A DNA stretch of 64,000 nt from Prolixibacteraceae bacterium (GCA_003506435.1 DOAQ01000011.1:1-64000), one strand, 5' to 3'. Positions 8,710 through 19,090 are shown, counted from the first letter of the stretch. Program-made: numbers and translations. The notes: generated by a model from the letters alone, not told the origin.

Positions 8710-11700
8710 CATTATCAGACCTCAGTATAAAACGCCCGGTAATGGCAACTGTTTTTGCCATTGCTATTGTCCTTTTTGGCGTGGTCGGGTTCATGTCGCT
8801 GGGAATTCGCGAATATCCCAGTGTCGATCCTCCGGTGGTGACCGTTTCAACAAGTTATCCGGGCGCCAATGCCGAAATTATTGAATCGCAAATTACCGAA
8901 CCAATTGAAGAATCAATCAACAGCATCGACGGGATAAAAACGCTGAGTTCCGTGAGTTCCGACGGACGCAGTTCGATTACCATTGAATTCGATACCGGCA
9001 GGGACCTCGATAACGCAGCCAACGATGTGCGAGACAAAGTTGCCGGCGCCGTTTCAAAGCTACCCCCCGATGCCGAACCTCCGGTCGTTTCAAAGGCCGA
9101 TGCCGACGCACAAACCATTCTGACAATTACCGTACAAAGCAGTAAGCGCAGCTTGCTCGAACTATCGGAAATAGGAAACAACATTTTCAAAGAACGTCTT
9201 CAGACCATTTCCGGAGTGAGCAGTATCCGTATCTGGGGCGAACGGAAATATGCCATGCGCATTGAACTCAATCCGTCGAAAATGGAATCTTATGGTTTAA
9301 CGCCAACCGATGTCAGTTCAGCCCTTTCCAGTCAGAATGTGGAATTGCCGGCAGGTCGTCTGGAAGGAGAAAATACCGAATATACCATCCGTGCGTTGGG
9401 TCGTTTAAATACTCCGGAAGAATTAAGCCGGATGATTATCGCAAAAAAAGAAAAGGTACTGATCCGTCTGTCGGATTTGGGAACGGTACGCATGGGAGCC
9501 GAAAACGAGCGGACCATCATGCGCGGAAACAACATGGTACCAATGATCGGGATCGCCTTGCAGCCTCAACCAGGGGCCAATTACATTGAGATTGTTGACG
9601 AAGCATTCCGCCGCATTGAAAATATCAAAAAAGAGATGCCGGAAGATATTTTTCTGGACATTGCACTCGATACTACCATTAGTATCCGCAAGGCAGTCAG
9701 TGAAGTAAAAGAAACTATTTTCATCTCTTTCATGCTGGTTTTATTGGTTGTTTTCTTCTTCCTGAGAAGCTGGCGTACCACCATGATACCCATTATAGCC
9801 ATTCCTATTTCTCTTATTGGCACCTATTTCGTCCTGTATATTGCCGGATATTCCATCAATGTTCTGACCCTGTTGGGAACGGTGTTGGCAACCGGTCTTG
9901 TCGTCGACGATGCGATTGTGGTACTGGAAAATATTTACACCAAAGTTGAAAAAGGGATGTCCCCTCTTCAGGCAGCATTCAAAGGTTCGCGGGAAGTGTT
10001 TTTTGCCGTCATCTCAACTTCGGTCAGTCTGATCTGCGTGTTCCTTCCCATTTTCTTTCTTCAGGGACTTACCGGACGTTTGTTTCGTGAGTTTGCAATG
10101 GTTGTGGCCAGTTCTATCCTGATATCAACTTTTGTATCGCTATCGCTGACCCCGATGATGAGTTCACGTATTCTGCGGAAGAGCGAACACAACAGCAGGC
10201 TGATGGAGGCTTTCAAAAATATCGTCGATTTTCTGATTTCCAGATACTCCCTGTTGTTAAAATCTTTTATGAAAAGACGCTGGTTGTCTTTTCCTGTCGT
10301 ATTGATTATTGCAGGGTTGATTGCCCTGTTTGGCGCCAGCCTGCAACAGGAACTGGCCCCGATGGAAGACAAAAGCCGTATCCGGCTGGCCGCGATAGCC
10401 CCGGAAGGCACATCGTATGAAGCAATGGACGCCTATCAGAAGAAACTGTCATTGATGATGGACACCTTGTCCGAAAAAGAATTCCTGATGGGCATCACTG
10501 CCTTTGGAGGCGGATCGTCATCTGCAACCAACTCGGCCTCTGTGCGCATCTCGTTGTTACCGCCTGCCGAGCGAAAACGCAGTCAGATGGAAATTGCCCA
10601 GCAACTGAGCCAACTGGTAAAAAAATACAATTTTGCGCAAACACTGGTCGTTCAGGAACCGACTATCAGCGCCAGCCGCGGAGGGAGAACCAGCCTGCCT
10701 GTTCAGTTTGTAATTCAGGCGCCCGATTTGCAACGCCTCCGGAAAGTTATTCCTGAATTCATGGAAAAAGCACAGGCCGACCCAACATTCGACGCGGTGA
10801 CCATCGACCTAAAATTCAACAAACCTGAATATTCCATCGAAATATTGCGCGACAAAGCGCTCGATATGGGTGTTTCGGTCAGCGATATTGCCAGAACCAT
10901 CCAAACGTACCTGAGCGAACAACGTATCGGATATTTTATTAAGGACGGAAAACAATATTATGTGATTGCCAGCGCCAACAAAGAAAACCGCAACGAACCG
11001 TTCGACCTGACCCGGATGGCTGTCAGGAATCGTTTGGGAGAAATGGTAACCCTCGACAACCTGGTAAAAATGAAGTTGGATAGTCGTCCACCACAATTGC
11101 TGCGTTTCAACCGGTATGTATCTGCAACAGTTTCGGCTGCCCCTGCCGAGGGAAAAACCATTGGCGACGGCATTGATGCCATGCGCCGCATTGCCGATGA
11201 AGTTCTGGACGATTCGTTCAGTACCGCTCTGACCGGAAGCGCTTCCGACTTTGCCGAAAGTTCCGGAAATATTATGCTGATTTTCATCTTTGCACTGATT
11301 CTGGTTTACCTGACGCTGGCCGTCCAGTTTGAGAGTTTCCGCGACCCGCTGACCATCATGTTCACCGTTCCCCTAGCATTGGCAGGAGCGCTTATGTCGT
11401 TGTATTTTCTCGGGCACACCCTGAATATCTTCAGCGAAATCGGAATTATTGTTCTGGTAGGGATTGTCACAAAAAACGGTATCCTGATCGTTGAATTTGC
11501 CAACCAGAAAAGAGAGCAGGGCCTGTCGATAATCGATGCTGCTATGGAAGCTTCCGTTCAGCGTTTCCGACCGATCCTGATGACCAGTCTGGCAACGGTT
11601 CTGGGTGCACTACCCATTGCTCTTGCCTTGGGCGATGCATCAACCAGCCGTATCCCGATGGGGATTTCAATTATTGGCGGGCTTATTTTTTCGCTGATCC

Positions 11701-11780
11701 TGACCCTTTTCATCATCCCGTCGCTTTACACGTATATTGCAGACAAATCAAAACGAGTTTATGCAGAAGAAGTTGAATAA
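8706..11780 (+). CDS. RND multidrug efflux permease (AcrB/MexB type)
   Basis: A 1024-residue inner-membrane proton antiporter of the HAE1 type with twelve membrane spans in two halves and two large periplasmic loops. The N-terminus (SIKRPVMATVFAIAIVLFGV) is typical. TM4 carries the proton-relay acidic pair in ATGLVVDDAIVVLENI, and the matching TM10-11 region reads GIVTKNGILIVEFANQ. ATG overlaps the adaptor's stop, and the stop overlaps the outer-membrane channel gene, so the three proteins are translationally coupled. Probably expels drugs, dyes or bile-like compounds. Confidence 0.95.
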   Translation: MTLSDLSIKRPVMATVFAIAIVLFGVVGFMSLGIREYPSVDPPVVTVSTSYPGANAEIIESQITEPIEESINSIDGIKTLSSVSSDGRSSITIEFDTGRDLDNAANDVRDKVAGAVSKLPPDAEPPVVSKADADAQTILTITVQSSKRSLLELSEIGNNIFKERLQTISGVSSIRIWGERKYAMRIELNPSKMESYGLTPTDVSSALSSQNVELPAGRLEGENTEYTIRALGRLNTPEELSRMIIAKKEKVLIRLSDLGTVRMGAENERTIMRGNNMVPMIGIALQPQPGANYIEIVDEAFRRIENIKKEMPEDIFLDIALDTTISIRKAVSEVKETIFISFMLVLLVVFFFLRSWRTTMIPIIAIPISLIGTYFVLYIAGYSINVLTLLGTVLATGLVVDDAIVVLENIYTKVEKGMSPLQAAFKGSREVFFAVISTSVSLICVFLPIFFLQGLTGRLFREFAMVVASSILISTFVSLSLTPMMSSRILRKSEHNSRLMEAFKNIVDFLISRYSLLLKSFMKRRWLSFPVVLIIAGLIALFGASLQQELAPMEDKSRIRLAAIAPEGTSYEAMDAYQKKLSLMMDTLSEKEFLMGITAFGGGSSSATNSASVRISLLPPAERKRSQMEIAQQLSQLVKKYNFAQTLVVQEPTISASRGGRTSLPVQFVIQAPDLQRLRKVIPEFMEKAQADPTFDAVTIDLKFNKPEYSIEILRDKALDMGVSVSDIARTIQTYLSEQRIGYFIKDGKQYYVIASANKENRNEPFDLTRMAVRNRLGEMVTLDNLVKMKLDSRPPQLLRFNRYVSATVSAAPAEGKTIGDGIDAMRRIADEVLDDSFSTALTGSASDFAESSGNIMLIFIFALILVYLTLAVQFESFRDPLTIMFTVPLALAGALMSLYFLGHTLNIFSEIGIIVLVGIVTKNGILIVEFANQKREQGLSIIDAAMEASVQRFRPILMTSLATVLGALPIALALGDASTSRIPMGISIIGGLIFSLILTLFIIPSLYTYIADKSKRVYAEEVE

Positions 11781-13086
11781 AATAATTGTACTGACCGCTT
11801 TGTTGCTGGCAATCGTTTTGAAGCAACAGGCTCAGGAACCCCTTACGCTTTCCGGATTGATTGACCGTGTGCTGACGGAAAATTATCAGGTTAAGATGGT
11901 TCGGAATGAAGCATTGCAGGCAGCCAATAATAATACGCTTGGCAATGCCGGGTTTCTTCCTTCCCTGGATGTTCAGGGAACGACATCAAGGGCGACCAAC
12001 AATACCCATCAGGAAATGTTCAATGGTACTGTCCGCGATGGCGAAAGCGCACAAAGTAAAGTATACAGCGCCTATATTGAGGCCAACTGGACTATTTTCG
12101 ACGGGTTTAAAATGTTTGCCCAGCGTGATAAACTTTCATTACTGGAACAAATCGGGACCATCGATGCCCGGTATTTCATGGAACAAACGATTGCCGATGT
12201 TTCGGTGGCCTATTTTCAACTGGTAAAAGAAATGGCCCTGCTCGACAATCTGAGAAAGACTTGCGAAGTTTCGCGATTCCGCTACCGGCTGGAAGAAAAG
12301 AAAAGACGGGTGGGCAGCGGCACGACCCTCGATTATAACCTGGCAATAATGGATTACCATGCAGACAGCCTCGATATGATCGGTCAGGAGCAAATGATCA
12401 AAAGCCTGCAAATTCAGTTGAACAGGCTGTCGCGTACCGATCCCGACATGCCGCTCGTTCCTGCTGAACGTGAATTTAATCCGGAAGGGATTGCTACCAG
12501 GGAAATGCTGACGGAACAAGCGGTACAGGCAAATAAAGAAATCAGGCTGGCCCAGATACAGGAACTGATTGCCGAAAAAAATGTACGTATTCAACAGGCC
12601 TCGCGTTATCCGCAGATAGACACATACGGACGTTATTCGTATTCGAATCAAACAAACGAGGTAGGAGTTACCCAGTTGAATAGAACGTACGGGCGCACCT
12701 TTGGACTTACAATTCGTTTTAACCTGTACAACGGAGGAATCCTGAACAAGGCCATTGCCAATGAAAAACTGGCCAGCGAGAACAGCGTCCTGACACGGCA
12801 GAACACAACCGAACTGATAACAGCAGAAGTGCTCGACAAGTATTATGAATATCAATCGTTGGTAAAACGGCAGGCCCTCGCGCGCGAAAATATCCAGTTG
12901 GCTGAAAAGTCGCAGGAAATTGCCCGTATGCAGTTCGAGAAAGGCGCTATCGACGGGTATAACTTTCGGCAAACACAAATCTCGGTGATCAACGCACAAA
13001 ACCGGCTGACCCAACTGGGCTTTTCAGTAAAAGTTCTGGAAATCGAACTCAACCGGCTAACCGGCAAGTTGGAAAGTTTGCTGTAA
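11761..13086 (+). CDS. TolC family outer-membrane efflux protein
   Basis: Third gene of the RND operon. It forms the trimeric outer-membrane channel. I choose the ATG at 11761 (20-nt overlap with the pump gene) because it gives a clean signal peptide, KKLNKIIVLTALLLAIVL, ending at QQAQEP; an upstream in-frame ATG at 11737 would place polar residues in front. Two OEP repeats are visible, with coiled-coil segments rich in Gln, Ala and Asn (about 130-210 and 330-430). About 440 residues, normal for the family. Confidence 0.92.
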   Translation: MQKKLNKIIVLTALLLAIVLKQQAQEPLTLSGLIDRVLTENYQVKMVRNEALQAANNNTLGNAGFLPSLDVQGTTSRATNNTHQEMFNGTVRDGESAQSKVYSAYIEANWTIFDGFKMFAQRDKLSLLEQIGTIDARYFMEQTIADVSVAYFQLVKEMALLDNLRKTCEVSRFRYRLEEKKRRVGSGTTLDYNLAIMDYHADSLDMIGQEQMIKSLQIQLNRLSRTDPDMPLVPAEREFNPEGIATREMLTEQAVQANKEIRLAQIQELIAEKNVRIQQASRYPQIDTYGRYSYSNQTNEVGVTQLNRTYGRTFGLTIRFNLYNGGILNKAIANEKLASENSVLTRQNTTELITAEVLDKYYEYQSLVKRQALARENIQLAEKSQEIARMQFEKGAIDGYNFRQTQISVINAQNRLTQLGFSVKVLEIELNRLTGKLESLL

Positions 13087-13103
13087 TCTACCTCATTGAA
13101 GTC

Positions 13104-13123
13104 ATTCCGGTGCAGGCCGGAAT
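13104..13123. repeat. Short dispersed inverted repeat
   Basis: ATTCCGG (13104-13110) and CCGGAAT (13117-13123) sit in a GTCATTCCGG...CCGGAATCTCAT context. A related copy with GTCATCCCG...CGGGATCTCA is inside the element at 53624-53758, so both look like members of one dispersed intergenic family. Confidence 0.5.
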
Positions 13124-13315
13124 CTCATGATTGTTATGGTCTGCTATTTTTCAGAGAACCATCACGATAGCCGTTAGATTGCTTCTGTTTCAAACATGGG
13201 TTGGCAGAACGGCCAGCAAGTATAAGTGCCTAATCTTCATTTTGTACCAATCGTAATATTTCTGAGTTCAACAAAGGAATATGCCTTCGAAGTCCAAAAT
13301 CTTCCGGATGCACAT

Positions 13316-13340
13316 AAAAAAAGCCGTCATTGCTGACGGC
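13316..13340 (-). terminator. Rho-independent terminator
   Basis: On the minus strand GCCGTCA and TGACGGC arms (13323-13340) are followed by T7. It sits directly after the stop of the minus-strand secreted-protein gene. Confidence 0.85.
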
Positions 13341-13364
13341 CCCTTTAGTCTAACCAAATCTATA

Positions 13365-14078
13365 TTAAAACTGTGCTGAAATATGTATCCTTATTGGAGA
13401 CGGAACCAGGCGGTAGCCAATTGGCATCGGTTCGAAATACAGGTCTCCGTATTGATAGTAAACATCCCCGTGAATTCGTACCCGGGCGCAATGAAAAGGC
13501 AATTCAGTAAAGACCGTCAGGTAAGGAATATCGACAACTACATAACCAATCCCCGGACGATAGTTGCAGAAGTGCCCGTCGTAGTAATAGTAACGGCCAT
13601 GATTGTGCCTGAATACATACGGATTGCTGTAAAATTTCCGATAGGTTTTGCCATATTTTGGATGATGGTAATAATCATGATGGCTTGCATGTCTCTCTAC
13701 CTCGTAATGTTTCTGATAGTTTGGCTTTCCATATCCATGATTGTTCCAGTCGTTGTGAGAGCTGTTTCCGTCGTGCCTGTCCCGATCATTGTTCCGGTAC
13801 TCGTTTTCATGACGGCGATAGCTGTCGTTTTGTTTTGCATCGCTGTATCGTCTGGTATCGCTGTATGAACGGATTTCGCGGTCACTACCGTCGTTTCTGC
13901 TATGGTCGTCCCGCTTGCTGGTATAGGATTTTTGACTTGAAGGACTTTCCCTGCGTTCTACTTTTTTACCATTTCTGCTGTCCCTGTGCTGGGCACTTGC
14001 TTCAAAACTGCTTCCTGCTACGATTGCTGCCATCAATGCTGTTATGGCAAATAATCTGATTTTAGTTGTTGTTTCCAT
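13365..14078 (-). CDS. Secreted His/Tyr/Arg/Asp-rich protein
   Basis: A secreted protein with a Sec signal peptide (KIRLFAITALMAAIVAGSSF, cleavage near ASAQ). I use the ATG at 14078 because it places the signal directly at the N-terminus; an upstream ATG at 14102 adds eight residues. The mature N-terminal half is a low-complexity stretch of Arg, Asp, Ser, His, Tyr and Asn. The C-terminal half (about 150-237) has spaced Tyr and Gly (GRYYYYDGHFCNYRPG) as in small beta-rich periplasmic or matrix proteins. A metal- or polyanion-binding role is possible from composition only. Terminated at 13316. Confidence 0.75.
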   Translation of the reverse strand: METTTKIRLFAITALMAAIVAGSSFEASAQHRDSRNGKKVERRESPSSQKSYTSKRDDHSRNDGSDREIRSYSDTRRYSDAKQNDSYRRHENEYRNNDRDRHDGNSSHNDWNNHGYGKPNYQKHYEVERHASHHDYYHHPKYGKTYRKFYSNPYVFRHNHGRYYYYDGHFCNYRPGIGYVVVDIPYLTVFTELPFHCARVRIHGDVYYQYGDLYFEPMPIGYRLVPSPIRIHISAQF

Positions 14079-14487
14079 CATTCCGGTTATTAAATTAAAC
14101 ATTCTCTTTTGCGCGTCTCTTACTACCGGTATCCTTTATCTGAGAAAAGCAAAGCCTGTGCCAAAAAAATAAAAGTATTTCCCAATATTAGCCCAAACTA
14201 TTTTATTTCAACATCTTAGATTAGTAAATTTTGTTCTCTTCCGAGAAAACCTCTCTTTGTTTTTGAAACAATTTGATAGATAATTATCATCCTCATTTTT
14301 CAAAATGATTAGCAAAATCTGTTTCTGATCATGTAAACACATATAGAATAGGCTAATAAACTGGAAGAAATCTCCGGGACTCACAGACGAAATATTCTTT
14401 CCATCAGTTGATTAGCAAAAATATTGGCGTTTTACCTGACAGGGGCGATAAATAGTGTTATTTTTGCATCACTTTTTTTAGATCATA
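14079..14487. other. Divergent intergenic region
   Basis: About 400 bases between the secreted-protein gene and ruvX, AT-rich, with no credible ORF or RNA gene. A TAnnTTTG box (TATTTTTG, 14459-14466) lies 22 nt before the ruvX start. A CTG at 14436-14438 with 20-nt spacing is a weak -33 candidate, so this is a possible ruvX-def promoter. Confidence 0.45.
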
Positions 14488-14910
14488 ATGGGACGAATTT
14501 TAGCCATTGATTACGGACGAAAACGAACGGGGCTGGCAGCTACCGATACCATGCAGATTATTGCGTCAAAACTGGATACGGTGCCATCACACGAAATTTT
14601 CAGTTTTCTGAGAAACTACATGCAAAAGGAACCGGTTGAACGAATTCTGGTTGGTTATCCGCTGCAAATGAACAATGAGGCCTCGGAAGCCGTTTTGTAT
14701 ATCAATCCTTTTTTGAAGAGGCTGGTTAACGAATTTCCCGACATCCCGATTGAGCAGGTGGACGAACGTTTTACATCGAAAATGGCTTTTCAAACCATGA
14801 TTGACGCCGGGTTGAAAAAGAAGGACAGGCAAAACAAGGCAACAGTTGATGCAGTGAGCGCAACCATCATGTTGCAAACTTATTTGGAACAAAAAAAATA
14901 CAAAAGATGA
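14488..14910 (+). CDS. ruvX: Putative pre-16S rRNA nuclease / Holliday junction resolvase (YqgF/RuvX)
   Basis: A 140-residue RNase H-fold protein. The N-terminal strand ILAIDYGRKRTGLA carries the first catalytic Asp, VGYPLQMN is the second conserved segment, and the C-terminal DERFTSKMA and KATVDAVSATIML (second acidic residue) complete the YqgF pattern. The family processes the 5' end of 16S rRNA, with resolvase activity also proposed. The stop overlaps the def start by 4 nt, as often seen in Bacteroidota. Confidence 0.92.
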   Translation: MGRILAIDYGRKRTGLAATDTMQIIASKLDTVPSHEIFSFLRNYMQKEPVERILVGYPLQMNNEASEAVLYINPFLKRLVNEFPDIPIEQVDERFTSKMAFQTMIDAGLKKKDRQNKATVDAVSATIMLQTYLEQKKYKR

Positions 14911-15467
14911 TTTACCCAATTACCGTATATGGCGACCCTTTGCTGAGACAAACAGCAAAACCGATTAATAAAGATTATCCGGAGCTTGCAAAACTGATTG
15001 AAGATATGTTCGAGACCATGTATTTCTCGGATGGGGTTGGACTGGCCGCCCCGCAAATTGGATTGTCGATCCGTATTTTTGTAATCGATGCAACCACGTA
15101 TGCCGATGAAGAACCTGAACTGGCGAACTTCAAAAAAGCATTTATCAACCCTGAAATTATTGAACGGACAGGCGATGAATGGGCGCTGAACGAAGGTTGC
15201 CTGAGTTTACCTGAAATAAGAGAAGATATTCCCCGTCCGGAAATGGTGAGGATAAAGTATCTGGACGAGAATTTTACCGAACATGATGAAACATATAGCG
15301 GCTTCGCTGCGCGCGTGATCCAGCACGAGTATGATCATCTTGATGGAATCCTGTTTATCGATTTGCTGAACCCACTAAAGCGACGTTTGCTGAAAAGTAA
15401 ACTGACTGCCATTTCAAAAGGAAAAATTTCGACTAAATACCGTCAGAAACTACCGGGGAAAAAGTAG
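14907..15467 (+). CDS. def: Peptide deformylase
   Basis: A 186-residue metal enzyme that removes the formyl group from the N-terminal Met of new proteins. All three family motifs are present: GVGLAAPQIG (about 45), EGCLSLPE (about 98, Cys metal ligand) and QHEYDHLDG (about 140, HExxH ligands and catalytic Glu). Translationally coupled to ruvX. Just after the TAG stop there is a degenerate relative of the GTGAG-type heptamer repeats seen behind actA and actD. Confidence 0.96.
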   Translation: MIYPITVYGDPLLRQTAKPINKDYPELAKLIEDMFETMYFSDGVGLAAPQIGLSIRIFVIDATTYADEEPELANFKKAFINPEIIERTGDEWALNEGCLSLPEIREDIPRPEMVRIKYLDENFTEHDETYSGFAARVIQHEYDHLDGILFIDLLNPLKRRLLKSKLTAISKGKISTKYRQKLPGKK

Positions 15468-15572
15468 AATAGTCGTGAGTTGTGAGTTATTCGTCGTGAG
15501 AAAAAGCAATTAAAAATACATTTATTTTTCTGTCCATCTGGAATTTCTCCGTAATTCTGTTTAACTTGTTGT

Positions 15573-17627
15573 TTGAATTTAACAACCATCCAAACAACAG
15601 GCTTGGCACATTATTCCAACATATTCCAAACCGTTCCTTTTATCCGGATTACCTTGTGGTTTACCGCCGGAATTCTCTGTAAAGATATTTTCCATTTTTC
15701 GGGAATCGTCTGGGGAATTGTGCTCCTCTCGCTTTTACTGGCTATAATTATTTTATCACGAAGATCGGATTACCGGAGCGTTGCCGTTTGCAATTATTTT
15801 GTTGCCATCAGTTTATTTCTTTTCGGCGCCTGGCATGCCAACCAAAACGACAGGCCACTGCCAGTTTTTTCTTCGGAAAAAGAATACTATTCGGGACTGG
15901 TTTTGGAAAAGCCGTCCGAAAAGCCAAGATCGTATCAAACTGTTCTCGAAATCCGGGACCCGAAAAGTAATGCCAGCGGAAAAATAATTGCCTATTTCAG
16001 TAAAGAAGAAGGAATAAAACAACTGGCGCCAGGGCATAAAATCGTGTTTCCAGCGAGATTGAACCCCATAAAAAATTCAAGGAATCCCTTCGAATTCGAC
16101 TACAAGACCTTTATGCAGCGACAGGGCATCGGCTATTCCGTTTATCTAAAAAACGCCGATTACATTGTTCGGGATGCAAAAAGCAACAGTCTTTTTATCC
16201 GGGCTGAGAATTGCCGCAACTTTTTGCTTTCCATCCTACGGGATCATAAAATTTCAGGAGAAGAATACACCGTTGTCGCCGCCCTAACCCTGGGGTACCG
16301 GAAAGAGCTGGACCCCGAAACCCGCGATTATTTTGCTTCATCGGGGGCCATGCATGTTTTGTCGGTTTCGGGCCTGCATGTGGGAATTATTTACCTCATT
16401 GTTGCTTTTTTACTGTCCCCGATCAAACGGAAAAAATACGGAATACTGGTTTATACCCTGCTGGTCGCCGTCCTGATCTGGATATATGCCCTCCTTTCCG
16501 GACTACCGGCTTCGGTACAAAGGGCAGCCGTCATGTTTACATTTGTATTGATCGGCCAAAATCTGAACCGCCCGGCCAATATTTTCAGTTCGCTTACCGC
16601 ATCTGCCTTTTTACTGATGCTTTTCAATCCCCAGGTAATCGCTGACATTGGATTCCAGCTTTCCTATCTGGCTATTTCCGGCATTGTACTTTTCCAGCCG
16701 GTATTTTATAATCTTATTGAAGTAAAAAACCGGTGGCTCGACAAGCTATGGAGTTTGCTAACCGTTTCGGTAGCGGCACAACTGGTAACTTTTCCACTTG
16801 GATTGCTATATTTCTCGCAGTTTCCCAATTATTTCTGGCTTAGTAATTTTATCGTAATTCCGATCTCTACCCTGATTTTGGGTGGCGCTTTTTCGTTGTT
16901 TGTTTTAAGCCCGGTCCCGGTTATCTCCGATTGGATCGGGATTATTGTACAGCAACTGACCTACCTGATGCTGGTTTTCCTGAAATGGATTGATTCCCTG
17001 CCTTACGCTGTTGCTGAAAACATTTCAATCAGCCCGTTGCAGGCGATTCTGCTTTTACTGATCATTGCCTCAGTCTATTGGTTTATCAAATCGAAATCGG
17101 TTCGGGAACTCCGGTTAATTCTTCTGCTAACAGGCAGTTTCTTTCTGGTTTCATTCATCCAGAACTATCGACTACTGAATCAGCAAAAAATGGTTGTATA
17201 CAACTCCGAATATCCGGTCATTCAGTTTATTCATGGCCGGAACAATTATATTTTAACAGATTCGGTAAAAATCAAACCGGAACAATTGTCCCGGCTGGTT
17301 CAGAATGTTGGCAATCGTCTGAAACTGGATGACCCCCGGTATATCTGGTTCAGCGAAAACACCGAATTCACCGACAACATTCTGATTGTCAGAGATCGTA
17401 TTATTTGGTTTTCAGGAAAGAAAATACAACTTGAAGAAAACGGACAGACTGCATTCCCTTCTGATTACCGGATTATTTCCAACCGTTTTCCGGAAACGAG
17501 CGCTGTGGAAAATAATAATGAAACGTCCATTTATATTGGGAAACTCCACAATTGGCAAAGCACTAAATTTAACATTTACCAAACAGGGACAAATGGCGCA
17601 TTTGTTGCAGATTTTAAAGAAAATTAA
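15573..17627 (+). CDS. ComEC/Rec2 family membrane protein
   Basis: About 684 residues. It has an N-terminal pair of membrane spans, an OB-like DUF4131 domain (about 60-190) and the Competence domain with many spans. The characteristic SGAMHVLSVSGLHVGIIY sits at about residue 255 and GLPASVQRAAVMF at about 310. The C-terminal metallo-beta-lactamase domain of full-length ComEC is absent; only a short soluble tail follows. Full ComEC forms the DNA-uptake channel, and this shorter type is common in Bacteroidota. The frame opens at a TTG (15573) with no ATG near, so the exact start is uncertain. Confidence 0.85.
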   Translation: MNLTTIQTTGLAHYSNIFQTVPFIRITLWFTAGILCKDIFHFSGIVWGIVLLSLLLAIIILSRRSDYRSVAVCNYFVAISLFLFGAWHANQNDRPLPVFSSEKEYYSGLVLEKPSEKPRSYQTVLEIRDPKSNASGKIIAYFSKEEGIKQLAPGHKIVFPARLNPIKNSRNPFEFDYKTFMQRQGIGYSVYLKNADYIVRDAKSNSLFIRAENCRNFLLSILRDHKISGEEYTVVAALTLGYRKELDPETRDYFASSGAMHVLSVSGLHVGIIYLIVAFLLSPIKRKKYGILVYTLLVAVLIWIYALLSGLPASVQRAAVMFTFVLIGQNLNRPANIFSSLTASAFLLMLFNPQVIADIGFQLSYLAISGIVLFQPVFYNLIEVKNRWLDKLWSLLTVSVAAQLVTFPLGLLYFSQFPNYFWLSNFIVIPISTLILGGAFSLFVLSPVPVISDWIGIIVQQLTYLMLVFLKWIDSLPYAVAENISISPLQAILLLLIIASVYWFIKSKSVRELRLILLLTGSFFLVSFIQNYRLLNQQKMVVYNSEYPVIQFIHGRNNYILTDSVKIKPEQLSRLVQNVGNRLKLDDPRYIWFSENTEFTDNILIVRDRIIWFSGKKIQLEENGQTAFPSDYRIISNRFPETSAVENNNETSIYIGKLHNWQSTKFNIYQTGTNGAFVADFKEN

Positions 17628-17743
17628 CGAGGAAAACCAAACTTTATCTTTCAGAAATAAGTAGAAATGGATTTAATTTGTGTGCCATTTGAAGTTTTAG
17701 TTGTTACTTTGCTTCGCAAAAATTTTTAAAGGACTGATAGGCA

Positions 17744-19075
17744 ATGAAAATTGTTATTGTAGGCGCCGGAGAGGTTGGAACACATCTGGCAAAAATGCTC
17801 AGTAAAGAAAATCACGACATCGTTTTACTGGACGATACTTCTGAAAAGTTGCAGCAGATAGCGAATCAGGTTGACTTGCTAACCGTCACCGGACATGCCA
17901 ATTCGTTCAAAGATTTGCGGGAAGCAGGAAGTCCGAAAGCCGACTTGTTCATTGCGGTCACCCCGTATGAAGAACGAAATATTTTTGCCTGTATTTTGGC
18001 AAAAGATATGGGAGCTAAAAAGACCATTGCCCGAATAAACAACGGAGAATATTTGCTTGAAAAAAATATGGAAAAACTCCGTGGAATGGGTATTGATGAG
18101 CTGATTTATCCGGAAAGTCTGGCTGCCAAAGAAATTGTTTCATCCATCAAACAGGTAGTGACCCGCCAACAGATCGAATTTTCAGGAGGAAAACTCATAT
18201 TATACGGGGTAAAAATCAGGGGAAATGCTCCCATTGTAAACCATACCCTTGAAGAAGTTGCTTCCCTGACCGAGCATGTGCGCGCTGTTGCCATTAACCG
18301 CGAACACACAACAATTATTCCCAACGGGAGCGATTCCATAAAAAGCGGGGATATTGTTTTTTTCATGGCCTCAAAAGGATACCAGAATGATGTTTTTAAA
18401 ATGGCAGGAAAAGAACTGTTCACGATTAAAAACATCATGATTCTGGGAGGAAGCCGGATTGCTCAACGTACAGCAGAAAAATTGGGAGACCAATACAATA
18501 TAAAAATCATTGAATTAGACCGGGAACGCAGCCAGAAAGTGGCCGACCGCCTGGAAAATGTTCTGGTGATCCATGGCGATGGCCGAAACCTCGATCTGTT
18601 GAAGGAAGAGCGCATTGAACGGATGGACGCTTTTATTGCCGTTACAGGGAACTCCGAAACCAATATTCTCTCGTGCCACCTGGCAAAAACCATGGGAGTG
18701 AGACGAACCGTCGCTGAAGTTGAAAACATCGATTTCATGGACATTGCAGAAAGTATGGACATCGGGAGCCTGGTCAATAAAAAGCTTTTGGCAGCAAGTT
18801 ATATTTACAAATACACGGTTGGCCCATCGGTAACCCATGTAAAATGTCTGACTGCCAGCGATGCCGAAGTGATCGAGTTTATTGCGAAACAGGATTCAAA
18901 AATCACAAAAAAACCGATCCGGGATTTGTCGTTTCCTTCCGACGCAATTATTGGCGGGGTGATCAGAGACAATCAGGGACTTGTCGCTACCGGCGATACT
19001 CAGATTAATGAAGGCGATACAGTGGTCGTGTTTGCGTTACCATCGGCAATTGGTAAATTGGATAAATTTTTTTAA
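17744..19075 (+). CDS. trkA: Trk potassium uptake regulatory subunit TrkA
   Basis: A 443-residue cytoplasmic gating protein of the Trk/Ktr K+ channel with two RCK modules. Each has a Rossmann NAD-binding start (MKIVIVGAGEVGTHLAKML at the N-terminus and NIMILGGSRIAQRTAEKL near 230) followed by a TrkA_C domain. The channel gene trkH starts 15 nt downstream, so the two form an operon. Length and domain order are standard. Confidence 0.95.
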   Translation: MKIVIVGAGEVGTHLAKMLSKENHDIVLLDDTSEKLQQIANQVDLLTVTGHANSFKDLREAGSPKADLFIAVTPYEERNIFACILAKDMGAKKTIARINNGEYLLEKNMEKLRGMGIDELIYPESLAAKEIVSSIKQVVTRQQIEFSGGKLILYGVKIRGNAPIVNHTLEEVASLTEHVRAVAINREHTTIIPNGSDSIKSGDIVFFMASKGYQNDVFKMAGKELFTIKNIMILGGSRIAQRTAEKLGDQYNIKIIELDRERSQKVADRLENVLVIHGDGRNLDLLKEERIERMDAFIAVTGNSETNILSCHLAKTMGVRRTVAEVENIDFMDIAESMDIGSLVNKKLLAASYIYKYTVGPSVTHVKCLTASDAEVIEFIAKQDSKITKKPIRDLSFPSDAIIGGVIRDNQGLVATGDTQINEGDTVVVFALPSAIGKLDKFF

Positions 19076-19090
19076 TAGTTCCCTGCATTT

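Noticed and set aside
14431..14446. ACCTGACAGG sequence upstream of ruvX
   Set aside because: Only one arm of the REP palindrome is present, so it is not counted as a copy.
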